NCBI RefSeq assembly: GCF_900115735.1
Contig: NZ_FOXO01000002.1
Span: 124,001-188,000 of the forward strand
Source of the DNA: Butyrivibrio proteoclasticus
GTDB lineage: Bacteria; Bacillota; Clostridia; Lachnospirales; Lachnospiraceae
Length of the DNA stretch: 64,000 nt
Direction: 5' to 3'
The position numbers and the translations under genes are program-made. This document shows, one piece after another, positions 17,225-25,175 of this stretch. How positions within the stretch are numbered: the stretch's first letter is position 1; each line of letters starts with the position of its first letter. The notes beneath the pieces are model-generated. The model did not search any database. It worked only from the letters and a program-made list of their open reading frames with translations, and was not told the DNA's origin.

Positions 17225-19690
17225 ATGAATAATAAGCTATATAAGATGATGAATTGGCCGGAGATTGAGGAAATTATCTATTCTGATGGCGACAATCCAC
17301 ACAGAATTCTTGGAGCTCATAAGGTTGGCTCTAATTTTCTTATTCAGGCTTTTTATCCGGATGCGAAAGAGATAAGTGTATTTGTAGAAAATACAAAAAA
17401 GACTTATCCAATGGAACTTGCAGATGAAGCAGGCTTTTATGCTGTTTTGGTTCCTTATATTGAGAAGTTTAGATATAAACTTGTTATCACAGATGTAAAT
17501 GGGGAGCAGACTTCTGTTGATGATCCATATGCCTTTGAGCCATATATGGACAGAGAGGACTTTATAAAATTTGGCAGTGGCATTCACTATCATATTTATG
17601 AGAAACTTGGCGCACATCCGATGAAAAGAGGAACTGTACAGGGAACTTTATTTGCTGTTTGGGCACCTTCTGCTTCAAGAGTAAGTGTTATCGGAGATTT
17701 TAATAACTGGGATGGAAGAGTATGCCAAATGCACAGACTCGATCCAATTGGTGTGTTTGAAATTTTTGTTCCCGGTGCAAAAGAAAATGATGGATACCAG
17801 TTTGAAATAAAGACACGAAGTGGTCTTATTTTTAAAAGACCAGATCCTTATGCAATGCTGAGCCGTGGTGAGAATGGCATGATATCAGTCATAAGTGAAC
17901 GTAAATCAATCATTTGGAATGATTCAAAATGGCTTGCAAAGAGAAGAAAGTTTGAGCTTGATGAATCACCTCTTTCAATATGCGAGATATCAATTGAAGC
18001 TTTTGCCGGAAGACACGAGGGCAGGAGTACAATAGAAGAAATAACTTCAGATATACTTGAATATGTACAGAATCATGGTTTTAATGCTATTGAACTTATG
18101 CCGGTAATGAAACATGTTCCCGGACACTTTTACCATATTTTGGATTTCTTTGCGCTTGATGATTCTAATGGAACACCGGAAGAATTCATGAAGTTTATTG
18201 ATACATGCCATAGTGCAGGGATAAGAGTAATCCTTGATTGGGTTCCAACGTTTTTTCCTAAGTCATCATGTGGTCTTAGTGGCTTTGATGGAAAGAGTCT
18301 TTATGAATATGAGGATCCAAGGATTGGTGTTCATCCAAAATCCGGGGACCTGATATTTGATTATGGAAGAAAAGAAGTTACAAATTTTCTTATTTCCAAC
18401 GCTTTATATTGGATTGAAACATTCCATATTGATGGTCTTAGAACTTCTGATATTTCAAGAATACTTTATCTTGATTATGACAGAAAGCCAGGAGAATGGG
18501 TTGCAAACATCTACGGAGGAAATGAGAATCTCGAGGCATTGGAATTCCTTAAACAGTTTACAACTGTCGTTCATAAGAATAATCCGGGAGTTATTCTCAT
18601 TACAAAAGAAACAGCATGTTGGCCACAGGTGACAGATTCGGTTGAAGATGGCGGACTTGGATTTGACTATAAATGGAATAATGGGTGGACGAGAGATTTT
18701 CTCTCATATATTCAAAATGACCCGTTGTTCAGAGCTGGACATCACGATGAACTTACTTTCAGCATAATTTACAGCTATACTGAGAGATTTATTCTGGGCT
18801 TTACACATGAAGAGCTTGAAAAGGGATTGGAAGGCCTTTATTATCTGATGCCCGGTGATTCCACACAGAAAATGGCTAATTTGCGCCTGGCAATAAGCTA
18901 TATGATGGTGCACCCAGGCAGAAAACATCTTTATATGGAACCTGATGCATTGACTGTTGATCAGTCTGTTTTTGTTGAAAATATGCTTTCTAAGCTCCAT
19001 AAGCTTTACTATGAACATGAGGCGCTGCATCAGCTTGACAGCTCTGATGGCGGATTTGAGTGGATCAACAATATGGCTACAGATGAATGCATGCTTTCTT
19101 TTATTAGAAAGAGTAATGATTCACAAGAGATGCTTTTAGTAGTTGCAAATATGGCCGGAGTTGGAAGAAATGTCGAAATAGGAGTTCCGGCTGATGGCAG
19201 ATATACTGAAATTTTCAACAGTGATGATCTTTCTTATGGCGGAAGCGGAGTTTTGAATGAAGGTAAGAAGGAAGCCAGAAGAAAAGAAGTAGATGGACGT
19301 GATTATTCACTTTCTATCAAAATTGGACCAGTATCTCTTTGTATTTTCAGCTATGTTCCATATTCTGAACAGGAGAAAAAGATCCGCGCAATTAAGGAAG
19401 AAGAGGAACTTAAGAAAGAGGCTGAAAGACAGGAAAGACGAGCTGCTCTTAAAGAAATGCAGAGCAAAGAGGAAGAGAGAATCTTAAAAGAACTCAAAGA
19501 AAAATATGAGAGAGAGCTTTTGGAGCAGGAAAAGGCAATAGAAGAAAAGTATGAAAAGATTGAAGAAGAAAGAATTTCTACTATTGTATCTGCCGATGCG
19601 ATAAAGAGCCTGTCTTCCAAGAAAAAAGCGGGTTCAAAAACCTCGGGCGCATCTAGAAAAAATACGACTAAAAATTCTAAAAAGCAGTAA
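17225..19690 (+). CDS. Catalytically degenerate GlgB-family protein with charged C-terminal tail
   Basis: 821 residues; E. coli GlgB has 728. The whole branching-enzyme scaffold is visible. N1 (LGAH, residues 1-110) and a CBM48-like N2 domain (FAVWAPSASRVSVIGDFNNWDG, about 145-170) precede the GH13 barrel and its C-terminal domain. Aligned to E. coli GlgB with a constant offset of 3, the nucleophile Asp405 is Ser408 (DGLRTSD), the acid/base Glu458 is Lys461 (TKETACWP), Asp526 is Glu529 (THEE) and His340 is Phe343 (DWVPTFFP). Asp335, Arg403 and His525 equivalents remain. Branching activity is therefore unlikely; a glucan-binding or regulatory role is inferred. Residues from about 715 form a Glu/Lys-rich, probably coiled-coil tail ending in a Ser/Lys-rich stretch. 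GGGGAGGGAG precedes the ATG. No other glg gene is in the window. Confidence 0.88.
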   Translation: MNNKLYKMMNWPEIEEIIYSDGDNPHRILGAHKVGSNFLIQAFYPDAKEISVFVENTKKTYPMELADEAGFYAVLVPYIEKFRYKLVITDVNGEQTSVDDPYAFEPYMDREDFIKFGSGIHYHIYEKLGAHPMKRGTVQGTLFAVWAPSASRVSVIGDFNNWDGRVCQMHRLDPIGVFEIFVPGAKENDGYQFEIKTRSGLIFKRPDPYAMLSRGENGMISVISERKSIIWNDSKWLAKRRKFELDESPLSICEISIEAFAGRHEGRSTIEEITSDILEYVQNHGFNAIELMPVMKHVPGHFYHILDFFALDDSNGTPEEFMKFIDTCHSAGIRVILDWVPTFFPKSSCGLSGFDGKSLYEYEDPRIGVHPKSGDLIFDYGRKEVTNFLISNALYWIETFHIDGLRTSDISRILYLDYDRKPGEWVANIYGGNENLEALEFLKQFTTVVHKNNPGVILITKETACWPQVTDSVEDGGLGFDYKWNNGWTRDFLSYIQNDPLFRAGHHDELTFSIIYSYTERFILGFTHEELEKGLEGLYYLMPGDSTQKMANLRLAISYMMVHPGRKHLYMEPDALTVDQSVFVENMLSKLHKLYYEHEALHQLDSSDGGFEWINNMATDECMLSFIRKSNDSQEMLLVVANMAGVGRNVEIGVPADGRYTEIFNSDDLSYGGSGVLNEGKKEARRKEVDGRDYSLSIKIGPVSLCIFSYVPYSEQEKKIRAIKEEEELKKEAERQERRAALKEMQSKEEERILKELKEKYERELLEQEKAIEEKYEKIEEERISTIVSADAIKSLSSKKKAGSKTSGASRKNTTKNSKKQ

Positions 19691-19698
19691 AAAATAAT

Positions 19699-19742
19699 AA
19701 AAGCTGTGAAAACGAGCAATGCTTGATTTCACAGCTTTTTGC
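19699..19742. terminator. Bidirectional terminator between the GlgB-like gene and tRNA-Thr
   Basis: AAAGCTGTGAAA pairs with TTTCACAGCTTT across a 15-base loop. T-rich on the right and A-rich on the left, it can end the GlgB-like mRNA and the minus-strand tRNA transcript. Confidence 0.85.
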
Positions 19743-19752
19743 AAAAAAATAA

Positions 19753-19825
19753 AGCTGGAAATGGGACTTGAACCCACGACCTACTGATTACGAATCAGTT
19801 GCGCTACCAACTGCGCTATTCCAGC
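19753..19825 (-). tRNA. tRNA-Thr, anticodon CGU
   Basis: On the minus strand a 73-base cloverleaf: acceptor GCTGGAA/TTCCAGC, D arm GCGCAGTTGGTAGCGC, anticodon stem ACTGA/TCAGT with loop TTCGTAA (anticodon CGT), and T arm GTGGG-TTCAAGT-CCCAT. The discriminator is U and no CCA is encoded. It reads the ACG codon. It has its own promoter and a shared terminator. Confidence 0.95.
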
Positions 19826-19846
19826 TTGCTACAAGGCACAAATTAA

Positions 19847-19875
19847 ATTATACATTTAGTGGTATGGATTTACAA
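19847..19875 (-). promoter_or_regulatory. Promoter of tRNA-Thr
   Basis: On the minus strand TTGTAA (19870-19875), a 17-base spacer and a perfect TATAAT (19847-19852), about 20 bases before the tRNA 5' end. Confidence 0.75.
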
Positions 19876-19914
19876 GTAAAAATGAGAAATAATTATGTTA
19901 ATGTACAGTATTTG

Positions 19915-19923
19915 TGCTATAAT
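19915..19923 (+). promoter_or_regulatory. Extended -10 promoter of apt
   Basis: TGC followed by TATAAT (19918-19923) forms an extended -10 element about 40 bases before apt. No good -35 hexamer is seen. Confidence 0.5.
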
Positions 19924-19962
19924 TCTAAATTGAAGAATTGTTTTTATTAGAGAGGATCGAAT

Positions 19963-20487
19963 ATGAAAGAACTTAAAGATTACGTTAGAACCATTCCTAA
20001 CTTTCCTGAAGAAGGAATTATGTTCAGGGATATAACATCTGTTTTACAGGATCCAGATGGATTTAAACTTGCAATTGATGAGATGACAAGACTTGTAGCA
20101 GATCTTGATTTTGATGTGGTTCTTGGAGCTGAGTCAAGAGGATTTATTTTCAGCGCGCCTATAGCTTATCAGAGAGGTAAGGCACTTGTTCCTGTTCGTA
20201 AAAAGGGAAAACTTCCATGCGATACAGTAGAAGTTGAATATGATCTTGAATACGGCAAAGCTGTTCTTGAAATGCATAAGGATGCTATTAAACCTGGACA
20301 GAAGGTACTTCTTGTCGATGATCTTATGGCTACAGGTGGAACCATTGAAGCTATGATCAAGCTTGTTGAACAGCTTGGTGGTGAAGTTGCAGGTATCCTT
20401 GTTCTTATGGAACTTAAGGGCTTGAAAGGCAGAGAGAGACTTAGTAAATACAGACTTGATGCAGCAATCAGCTACGAAGGGAAGTAA
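19963..20487 (+). CDS. apt: Adenine phosphoribosyltransferase
   Basis: 174 residues, normal length. It salvages adenine with PRPP to AMP. The PRPP-binding motif VLLVDDLMATGGTIEAMI (near residues 112-129) and the GAESRGFIFSAPIA segment are typical. GAGAGG precedes the ATG. It lies 5 bases upstream of rel, the common apt-rel arrangement of Firmicutes. Confidence 0.96.
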   Translation: MKELKDYVRTIPNFPEEGIMFRDITSVLQDPDGFKLAIDEMTRLVADLDFDVVLGAESRGFIFSAPIAYQRGKALVPVRKKGKLPCDTVEVEYDLEYGKAVLEMHKDAIKPGQKVLLVDDLMATGGTIEAMIKLVEQLGGEVAGILVLMELKGLKGRERLSKYRLDAAISYEGK

Positions 20488-20492
20488 TTTTA

Positions 20493-22772
20493 ATGGTACA
20501 AAACTTCGACGACGGAAAAATTGAAGCAATTGAGGAATTTCAATCGCCGGATGTGCTGTATGAAGGACTTATAGCAAGAGTCAGAAAATATCATCCATCT
20601 GATGATATTTCTCTTATTGAGAAAGCATATCAAAAGGCGGCTGAAGCCCACAAAGACCAAAGACGAAAATCGGGTGAACCCTACATTATTCACCCTCTTT
20701 GTGTTGCAATAATACTTGCAGATTTAGAGCTTGATAAAGAAACTCTGGCGGCAGGTCTTCTTCATGATGTCGTTGAGGATACAATATGCACTAAAGAAGG
20801 GATTGAGGAGGAGTTTGGCGAGGATGTAGCTCTTTTGGTAGACGGAGTTACAAAACTGACTGCTCTGCAGCTTACAACTGACAGTGCCGGCAAGACTCAG
20901 GAACAGCTTGATATACAGGCGCAGAACCTGAGAAAGATGTTCCTTGCGATGGCCAAAGATATCAGAGTAATTCTGATAAAGCTTGCGGACAGGCTTCACA
21001 ACATGCGTACTCTTTCTCATATGCCTCCTGAAAAGCAGTCAAGAATTGCTCAGGAGACACTTGATATCTATTCACCTATAGCTGGAAGACTTGGTATCAG
21101 CAGAATCAAGGTTGAACTTGATGATCTTTCACTTAAATATCTTAAACCTGATGTTTACTATGATCTTGTAGATAAGGTTGCAACAAGAAAAAGTGAAAGA
21201 GAAAAGTATGTTGAGGACATTTGCCAAAATGTTCGAGAGGCAATTGCTGCGGCCGGTATTATCGGTGAGGTGAATGGCAGAGTTAAGCACTTCTTTAGCA
21301 TATACAAAAAGATGCGAAACCAGAATAAGACTCTGGATCAGATTTATGATCTTTTTGCTATCAGGATAATTGTTGGAACTGTCAAAGACTGTTATGCGGC
21401 ATTGGGTGTCATACATGAAATGTATAAGCCTATTCCGGGCAGATTTAAAGATTATATTGCAATGCCAAAGCCTAATATGTATCAGTCCCTTCATACTACG
21501 CTTATAGGTCAGACCGGGCAACCTTTTGAGATACAAATACGTACTTACGATATGCATCGTGCAGCTGAATATGGTATTGCTGCGCATTGGAAATATAAGG
21601 AAGCTTCAGATGGTAAAAAATCTGAAAATGGTGAGGAAGAGAAGCTTATCTGGCTTCGTCAGATTTTGGAATGGCAACAGGATATGTCTGACAACCAGGA
21701 GTTTATGAGTCTGTTAAAGAGTGACCTTAACCTTTTTTCCGAGGATGTTTACTGCTTTACTCCGACTGGCGATGTAAAAAATCTTCCTGCGGGGTCCACA
21801 CCTATTGACTTTGCGTATAGTATTCATAGTGCCGTTGGCAACAAGATGATCGGTGCTAAAGTTAATGGTAAACTGGTTCCTATTGATTACAAGATTCAAA
21901 ATGGTGACAGAATTGAGGTTATTACCAGCCAGAATTCCAGAGGGCCTAGCAGAGATTGGCTTGCAATTGCTAAATCTACATCTACCAAAAATAAGATAAA
22001 TCAGTGGTTTAGAAATGAACTTAAAGAGGAGAATATAGTCAAAGGTCGTGAACTTCTCATTGAGTATTGTAGAAGTAAAGGAATAGATCTTTTCTCAATT
22101 TCAAAACCCGAGTTTCAGAATATTGTAATAAAAAAATATGGCTTCCATGATTGGAACGCTGTGCTTGCAGCTGTTGGACATGGCGGACTTAAAGAAGGCC
22201 AGATTGTAAATAAGATGCTTGAGCTTAATGATAAAGAGCACAAGCGCAATATTACAGATGAAGAAGTTCTTGCAGCTGTGGCTGAATCTAATGTGACACC
22301 GCAGGTTTCAGGCTCTGACAATGCAATAATTGTTAAAGGCGTTCATGATGTGGCTGTAAGATTTTCAAAGTGCTGCAATCCTGTCCCGGGTGATGATATA
22401 TGCGGTTTTGTTACTAGAGGAAGAGGCGTATCTATTCATAGAAGAGACTGCGTTAATGTTATCAAGATGCAGGAAGAGGACAGATCAAGGCTTATTGAGG
22501 CCAGATGGCAGTCTGATTCGCAGTCCATTGGCAAGTACGCAGCTACTATCAAGATATTTGCCAATAACAGAAGTGGACTTTTGGCTGATATATCACGTGC
22601 ACTTACTGAGAAAAATATCGATATCATTTCCATGAATACAAGGACCAGTAAGCAGGGACTTGCAACAATGGAAACATCTTTCCAGGTTTCTTCCAGAATT
22701 CAGCTTAGAGAGATTGTCGATAAGATCAGGCAGATTGACAGCGTCATTGATATTGAGAGGACTACAGGTTGA
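20493..22772 (+). CDS. rel: Bifunctional (p)ppGpp synthetase/hydrolase
   Basis: 759 residues. Domains in order: HD hydrolase (YIIHPLCVAIILADLELD then LLHDVVEDT, about 65-95), synthetase (FAIRIIVGT and PGRFKDYIAMPKPNMYQSLHTT, about 285-340), TGS (FTPTGDVKNLPAGSTPIDFAYSIH, about 425), a zinc-finger/helical region with FSKCCNPVPGD, and a C-terminal ACT domain. The HD residues are intact, so both synthesis and hydrolysis are expected. AAGGGAAG precedes the ATG. The stop overlaps the next gene's ATG. Confidence 0.96.
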   Translation: MVQNFDDGKIEAIEEFQSPDVLYEGLIARVRKYHPSDDISLIEKAYQKAAEAHKDQRRKSGEPYIIHPLCVAIILADLELDKETLAAGLLHDVVEDTICTKEGIEEEFGEDVALLVDGVTKLTALQLTTDSAGKTQEQLDIQAQNLRKMFLAMAKDIRVILIKLADRLHNMRTLSHMPPEKQSRIAQETLDIYSPIAGRLGISRIKVELDDLSLKYLKPDVYYDLVDKVATRKSEREKYVEDICQNVREAIAAAGIIGEVNGRVKHFFSIYKKMRNQNKTLDQIYDLFAIRIIVGTVKDCYAALGVIHEMYKPIPGRFKDYIAMPKPNMYQSLHTTLIGQTGQPFEIQIRTYDMHRAAEYGIAAHWKYKEASDGKKSENGEEEKLIWLRQILEWQQDMSDNQEFMSLLKSDLNLFSEDVYCFTPTGDVKNLPAGSTPIDFAYSIHSAVGNKMIGAKVNGKLVPIDYKIQNGDRIEVITSQNSRGPSRDWLAIAKSTSTKNKINQWFRNELKEENIVKGRELLIEYCRSKGIDLFSISKPEFQNIVIKKYGFHDWNAVLAAVGHGGLKEGQIVNKMLELNDKEHKRNITDEEVLAAVAESNVTPQVSGSDNAIIVKGVHDVAVRFSKCCNPVPGDDICGFVTRGRGVSIHRRDCVNVIKMQEEDRSRLIEARWQSDSQSIGKYAATIKIFANNRSGLLADISRALTEKNIDIISMNTRTSKQGLATMETSFQVSSRIQLREIVDKIRQIDSVIDIERTTG

Positions 22773-23428
22773 TGGAAAAGGCTTTATCTATTGGAATGTT
22801 TACTCTTGGCATGGTTGGAACAAATTGCTACTATGTTTATAAGCCGGATGCCGAATGTAACACAGAAGATTGTAAGCATGTAATCTTTTTTGACCCTGCC
22901 GATCAGGGCAAAAAAATATATGAGAAGCTATCAGAAAATGGTTTTGTTATAGACCTCATCCTTTTAACTCATGGGCACTTTGACCATATTGGTGGTGTGG
23001 AGGAGCTTAAAAGCCTTTCAGGCGCCAAGGTCTATTGCTATGAAAAAGAGCAGGCTATGTGTAAAGATGCATATCTTAATCTCTCTAATGATTACAATAT
23101 GCATTTAAAAATCACTCCGGATGGTGTATATAAAGATGGAGATATAATTTCAGCTGCAGGTATGAGCTGCAGACTGATTGCAACTCCGGGGCATACATCC
23201 GGGAGCTGTTGTTATTATTTTGAAGAGGATGACATTCTGATAAGTGGTGATACATTGTTTGATGAATCTGTTGGAAGAACTGACTTCCCTACAGGTTCTA
23301 CAAGCGAGATTGTAAGATCTATAAAAGAAAGGCTTTTTGTTCTTCCTGATGAAACGGTTGTTTATCCGGGACACGGTGAAATTACAACAATAGAACACGA
23401 AAAAATGTATAATCCGTTTGTTATTTAA
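22772..23428 (+). CDS. MBL-fold hydrolase, glyoxalase II-like
   Basis: 218 residues from the ATG at 22772, which overlaps the rel stop (TGATG). Metallo-beta-lactamase motifs are all present: LLTHGHFDHIGG, TPGHTSGSCCYY, ISGDTLFDESVGRTD and VYPGHGE. This is the small YcbL/hydroxyacylglutathione-hydrolase-like class found after rel in many Firmicutes. The physiological thioester or other substrate is unknown. The coding end forms the left arm of a terminator. Confidence 0.88.
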   Translation: MEKALSIGMFTLGMVGTNCYYVYKPDAECNTEDCKHVIFFDPADQGKKIYEKLSENGFVIDLILLTHGHFDHIGGVEELKSLSGAKVYCYEKEQAMCKDAYLNLSNDYNMHLKITPDGVYKDGDIISAAGMSCRLIATPGHTSGSCCYYFEEDDILISGDTLFDESVGRTDFPTGSTSEIVRSIKERLFVLPDETVVYPGHGEITTIEHEKMYNPFVI

Positions 23429-23444
23429 TACGGATTATTTTTTT
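23411..23444 (+). terminator. Terminator of the apt-rel-MBL operon
   Basis: AATCCGT (23411-23417, inside the coding end) pairs with ACGGATT (23430-23436), followed by ATTTTTTTG. Confidence 0.8.
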
Positions 23445-23482
23445 GTATCAGAGGAAATTGCTTTCCTATGATATAAAAAAAC

Positions 23483-23568
23483 GCTCCGCTAAGGATGCGC
23501 ACCTCGCGGCAATGAAATTAATTGCTTCGCAATACCGCTCGGGCGCGAAGAGTCGCGAGTGACTCTTT
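23483..23568. repeat. G+C-rich hairpin element, possible extragenic repeat
   Basis: An island of CG-rich sequence between two AT-rich flanks. It contains CCGC...GCGG arms (from about 23486), the hairpin ATTGC-TTC-GCAAT (23521-23533) and AAGAGTC...GACTCTT (about 23548-23567) followed by TATTTA. It has no open reading frame of note. The composition and nested stems resemble interspersed intergenic palindromes, but only one copy is in this window. The last stem could also work as a terminator. Confidence 0.45.
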
Positions 23569-23604
23569 ATTTACTAATATATTTGGATTTATTCGAGGCT
23601 TATT

Positions 23605-25041
23605 ATGCAGGTTGTTTTAATTAAAGAAGATAAGTACACATATGATATTCATTCGCTATATAAAGCTTTTTATCCCGTTGAAGATGTAAAGGTAATTTTA
23701 GAAAATGATTTAGAAAAGATAAAAGATGTAAAAAATCAAAATGATGATATCACTATTACTAATGTAGATGTCAGTGTATCAAAGAATGAACTGAAAAAGA
23801 GTATTTACCTTGAATTGTCATCCAAGACAGGTAAGAGCTTGCCTTGGGGGAACCTTACAGGAATAAGGCCTACAAGAATAGTTATGAATCTCATTGAAGA
23901 AGGAAAAAGCGACGATGAGATAGTGAATTATATGAAGGATACCTATTGTGTGTCTGATGAAAAGATAAATCTTAGCCTTAAGATTGCCCATAGAGAAAAA
24001 GAAATACTTAGATGTATAGATTATAAGAATGGTTACAGCCTGTATTTGGGAATACCGTTTTGTCCTACAACATGTTTATATTGTTCCTTTACTTCGTATC
24101 CTATAGGAGCTTTTTCAAGTATTGTTGATGACTATCTTACTTGTCTTGAAAAAGAAATTGATTACGTTGCAGAGAGTTTTAAAGACAAAACTCTTGATAC
24201 TGTCTATATAGGCGGAGGTACGCCTACAACACTTGAACCGTATCAACTTGAAAGGCTTATTGGCTATCTTAGAGAGAAACTTGATTTTTCAAATGTAAAA
24301 GAGTTTACTGTTGAATCCGGAAGACCAGATTCTATAACAAGAGATAAGCTTAAAGTTATGAAGAAAATGGGGGTTACAAGAATATCTGTTAATCCTCAGA
24401 CCATGAGAGATGAGACTTTGAAGCTTATAGGCAGAAGGCATACAGTAGCTCAACTTGTTGATGCTTATAACATGGCAAGAGAAGAGGGCTTTGATAATAT
24501 CAATATGGATATTATTTTAGGACTTCCCGGAGAAGGCGCATGCGATGTCGCTTATACAATGGAAGAAATAAAAAAGCTTGCTCCTGATGATCTTACAGTT
24601 CATTCACTAGCCATAAAAAGAGGATCAAAACTTGCAGAAATAATGGAACTTGCAAAACAAAGAAACAAAGATAATAGCGGCAGTTCATTATATGATGCAA
24701 AAGATATCCTGGATGATATAAAAAACACTGAAGAAATGATGGAAATTGCCTTAAATGGTGCAAAGGATATGGGCCTTGAGCCATATTATCTTTACAGGCA
24801 GAAAAATATATCCGGCAACTTTGAAAATACCGGATATGCCAGAAAAGGTAAGGCAGGTATTTACAATATTCTCATTAATGAAGAGGTTCAGTCCATTGTT
24901 GCGCTTGGGGCGGGGACTGTTACAAAGAGAGTTTATGGATATGATGGCAGGATAGAGCGCTGCGATAATGTAAAGGATGTAAAACTCTATATGGAGCAGA
25001 TAGATGAAATGATAGACAGAAAACGGAAACTGTTTTTGTAA
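23605..25041 (+). CDS. hemZ: Oxygen-independent coproporphyrinogen III dehydrogenase-type radical SAM protein
   Basis: 478 residues, matching the Firmicute HemZ family. An N-terminal domain of about 150 residues precedes the radical SAM core. The cluster motif CPTTCLYCSF (CxxxCxxC) is near residue 153, and it follows YLGIPF as in HemN-type enzymes. YIGGGTPTTL and GLPGEG motifs follow. HemZ/HemN enzymes oxidatively decarboxylate coproporphyrinogen III, although some homologues insert or transfer haem or methyl groups. GAGG lies 8 bases before the ATG. No other haem gene is adjacent. Confidence 0.9.
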   Translation: MQVVLIKEDKYTYDIHSLYKAFYPVEDVKVILENDLEKIKDVKNQNDDITITNVDVSVSKNELKKSIYLELSSKTGKSLPWGNLTGIRPTRIVMNLIEEGKSDDEIVNYMKDTYCVSDEKINLSLKIAHREKEILRCIDYKNGYSLYLGIPFCPTTCLYCSFTSYPIGAFSSIVDDYLTCLEKEIDYVAESFKDKTLDTVYIGGGTPTTLEPYQLERLIGYLREKLDFSNVKEFTVESGRPDSITRDKLKVMKKMGVTRISVNPQTMRDETLKLIGRRHTVAQLVDAYNMAREEGFDNINMDIILGLPGEGACDVAYTMEEIKKLAPDDLTVHSLAIKRGSKLAEIMELAKQRNKDNSGSSLYDAKDILDDIKNTEEMMEIALNGAKDMGLEPYYLYRQKNISGNFENTGYARKGKAGIYNILINEEVQSIVALGAGTVTKRVYGYDGRIERCDNVKDVKLYMEQIDEMIDRKRKLFL

Positions 25042-25081
25042 AAATTAGTACCCCAATTTGCCTTGTTTTTCTCTGAAACGA

Positions 25082-25110
25082 TTGAAAAAAATTGTGCAAT
25101 ATGCTATTGT
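25082..25110 (+). promoter_or_regulatory. Sigma-A promoter of the DUF5692-hyp operon
   Basis: TTGAAA (25082-25087), 17 bases, TATTGT (25105-25110). The start point near 25117 leaves a leader of about 60 bases that holds an inverted repeat. Confidence 0.65.
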
Positions 25111-25127
25111 ATTGATAATAAAATGAC

Positions 25128-25162
25128 GATATTGCTCATCAAAAAATAAAAAACGCAATATC
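25128..25162 (+). promoter_or_regulatory. Inverted repeat abutting the ribosome site of the DUF5692 gene
   Basis: GATATTGC (25128-25135) is exactly inverted as GCAATATC (25155-25162), and the AAAGGAGG ribosome site starts at the next base. As RNA it forms a stem beside the ribosome site. As DNA it could be an operator just downstream of the start point. Confidence 0.5.
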
Positions 25163-25175
25163 AAAGGAGGTTTTT

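Noticed and set aside
18782-18815. Loss of His in region IV of the GlgB-like protein
   Set aside because: A first alignment put Tyr-Thr opposite His-Asp. Anchoring on YTERF and MPGD shows THEE opposite SHDE, so His is kept and only Asp changes to Glu.
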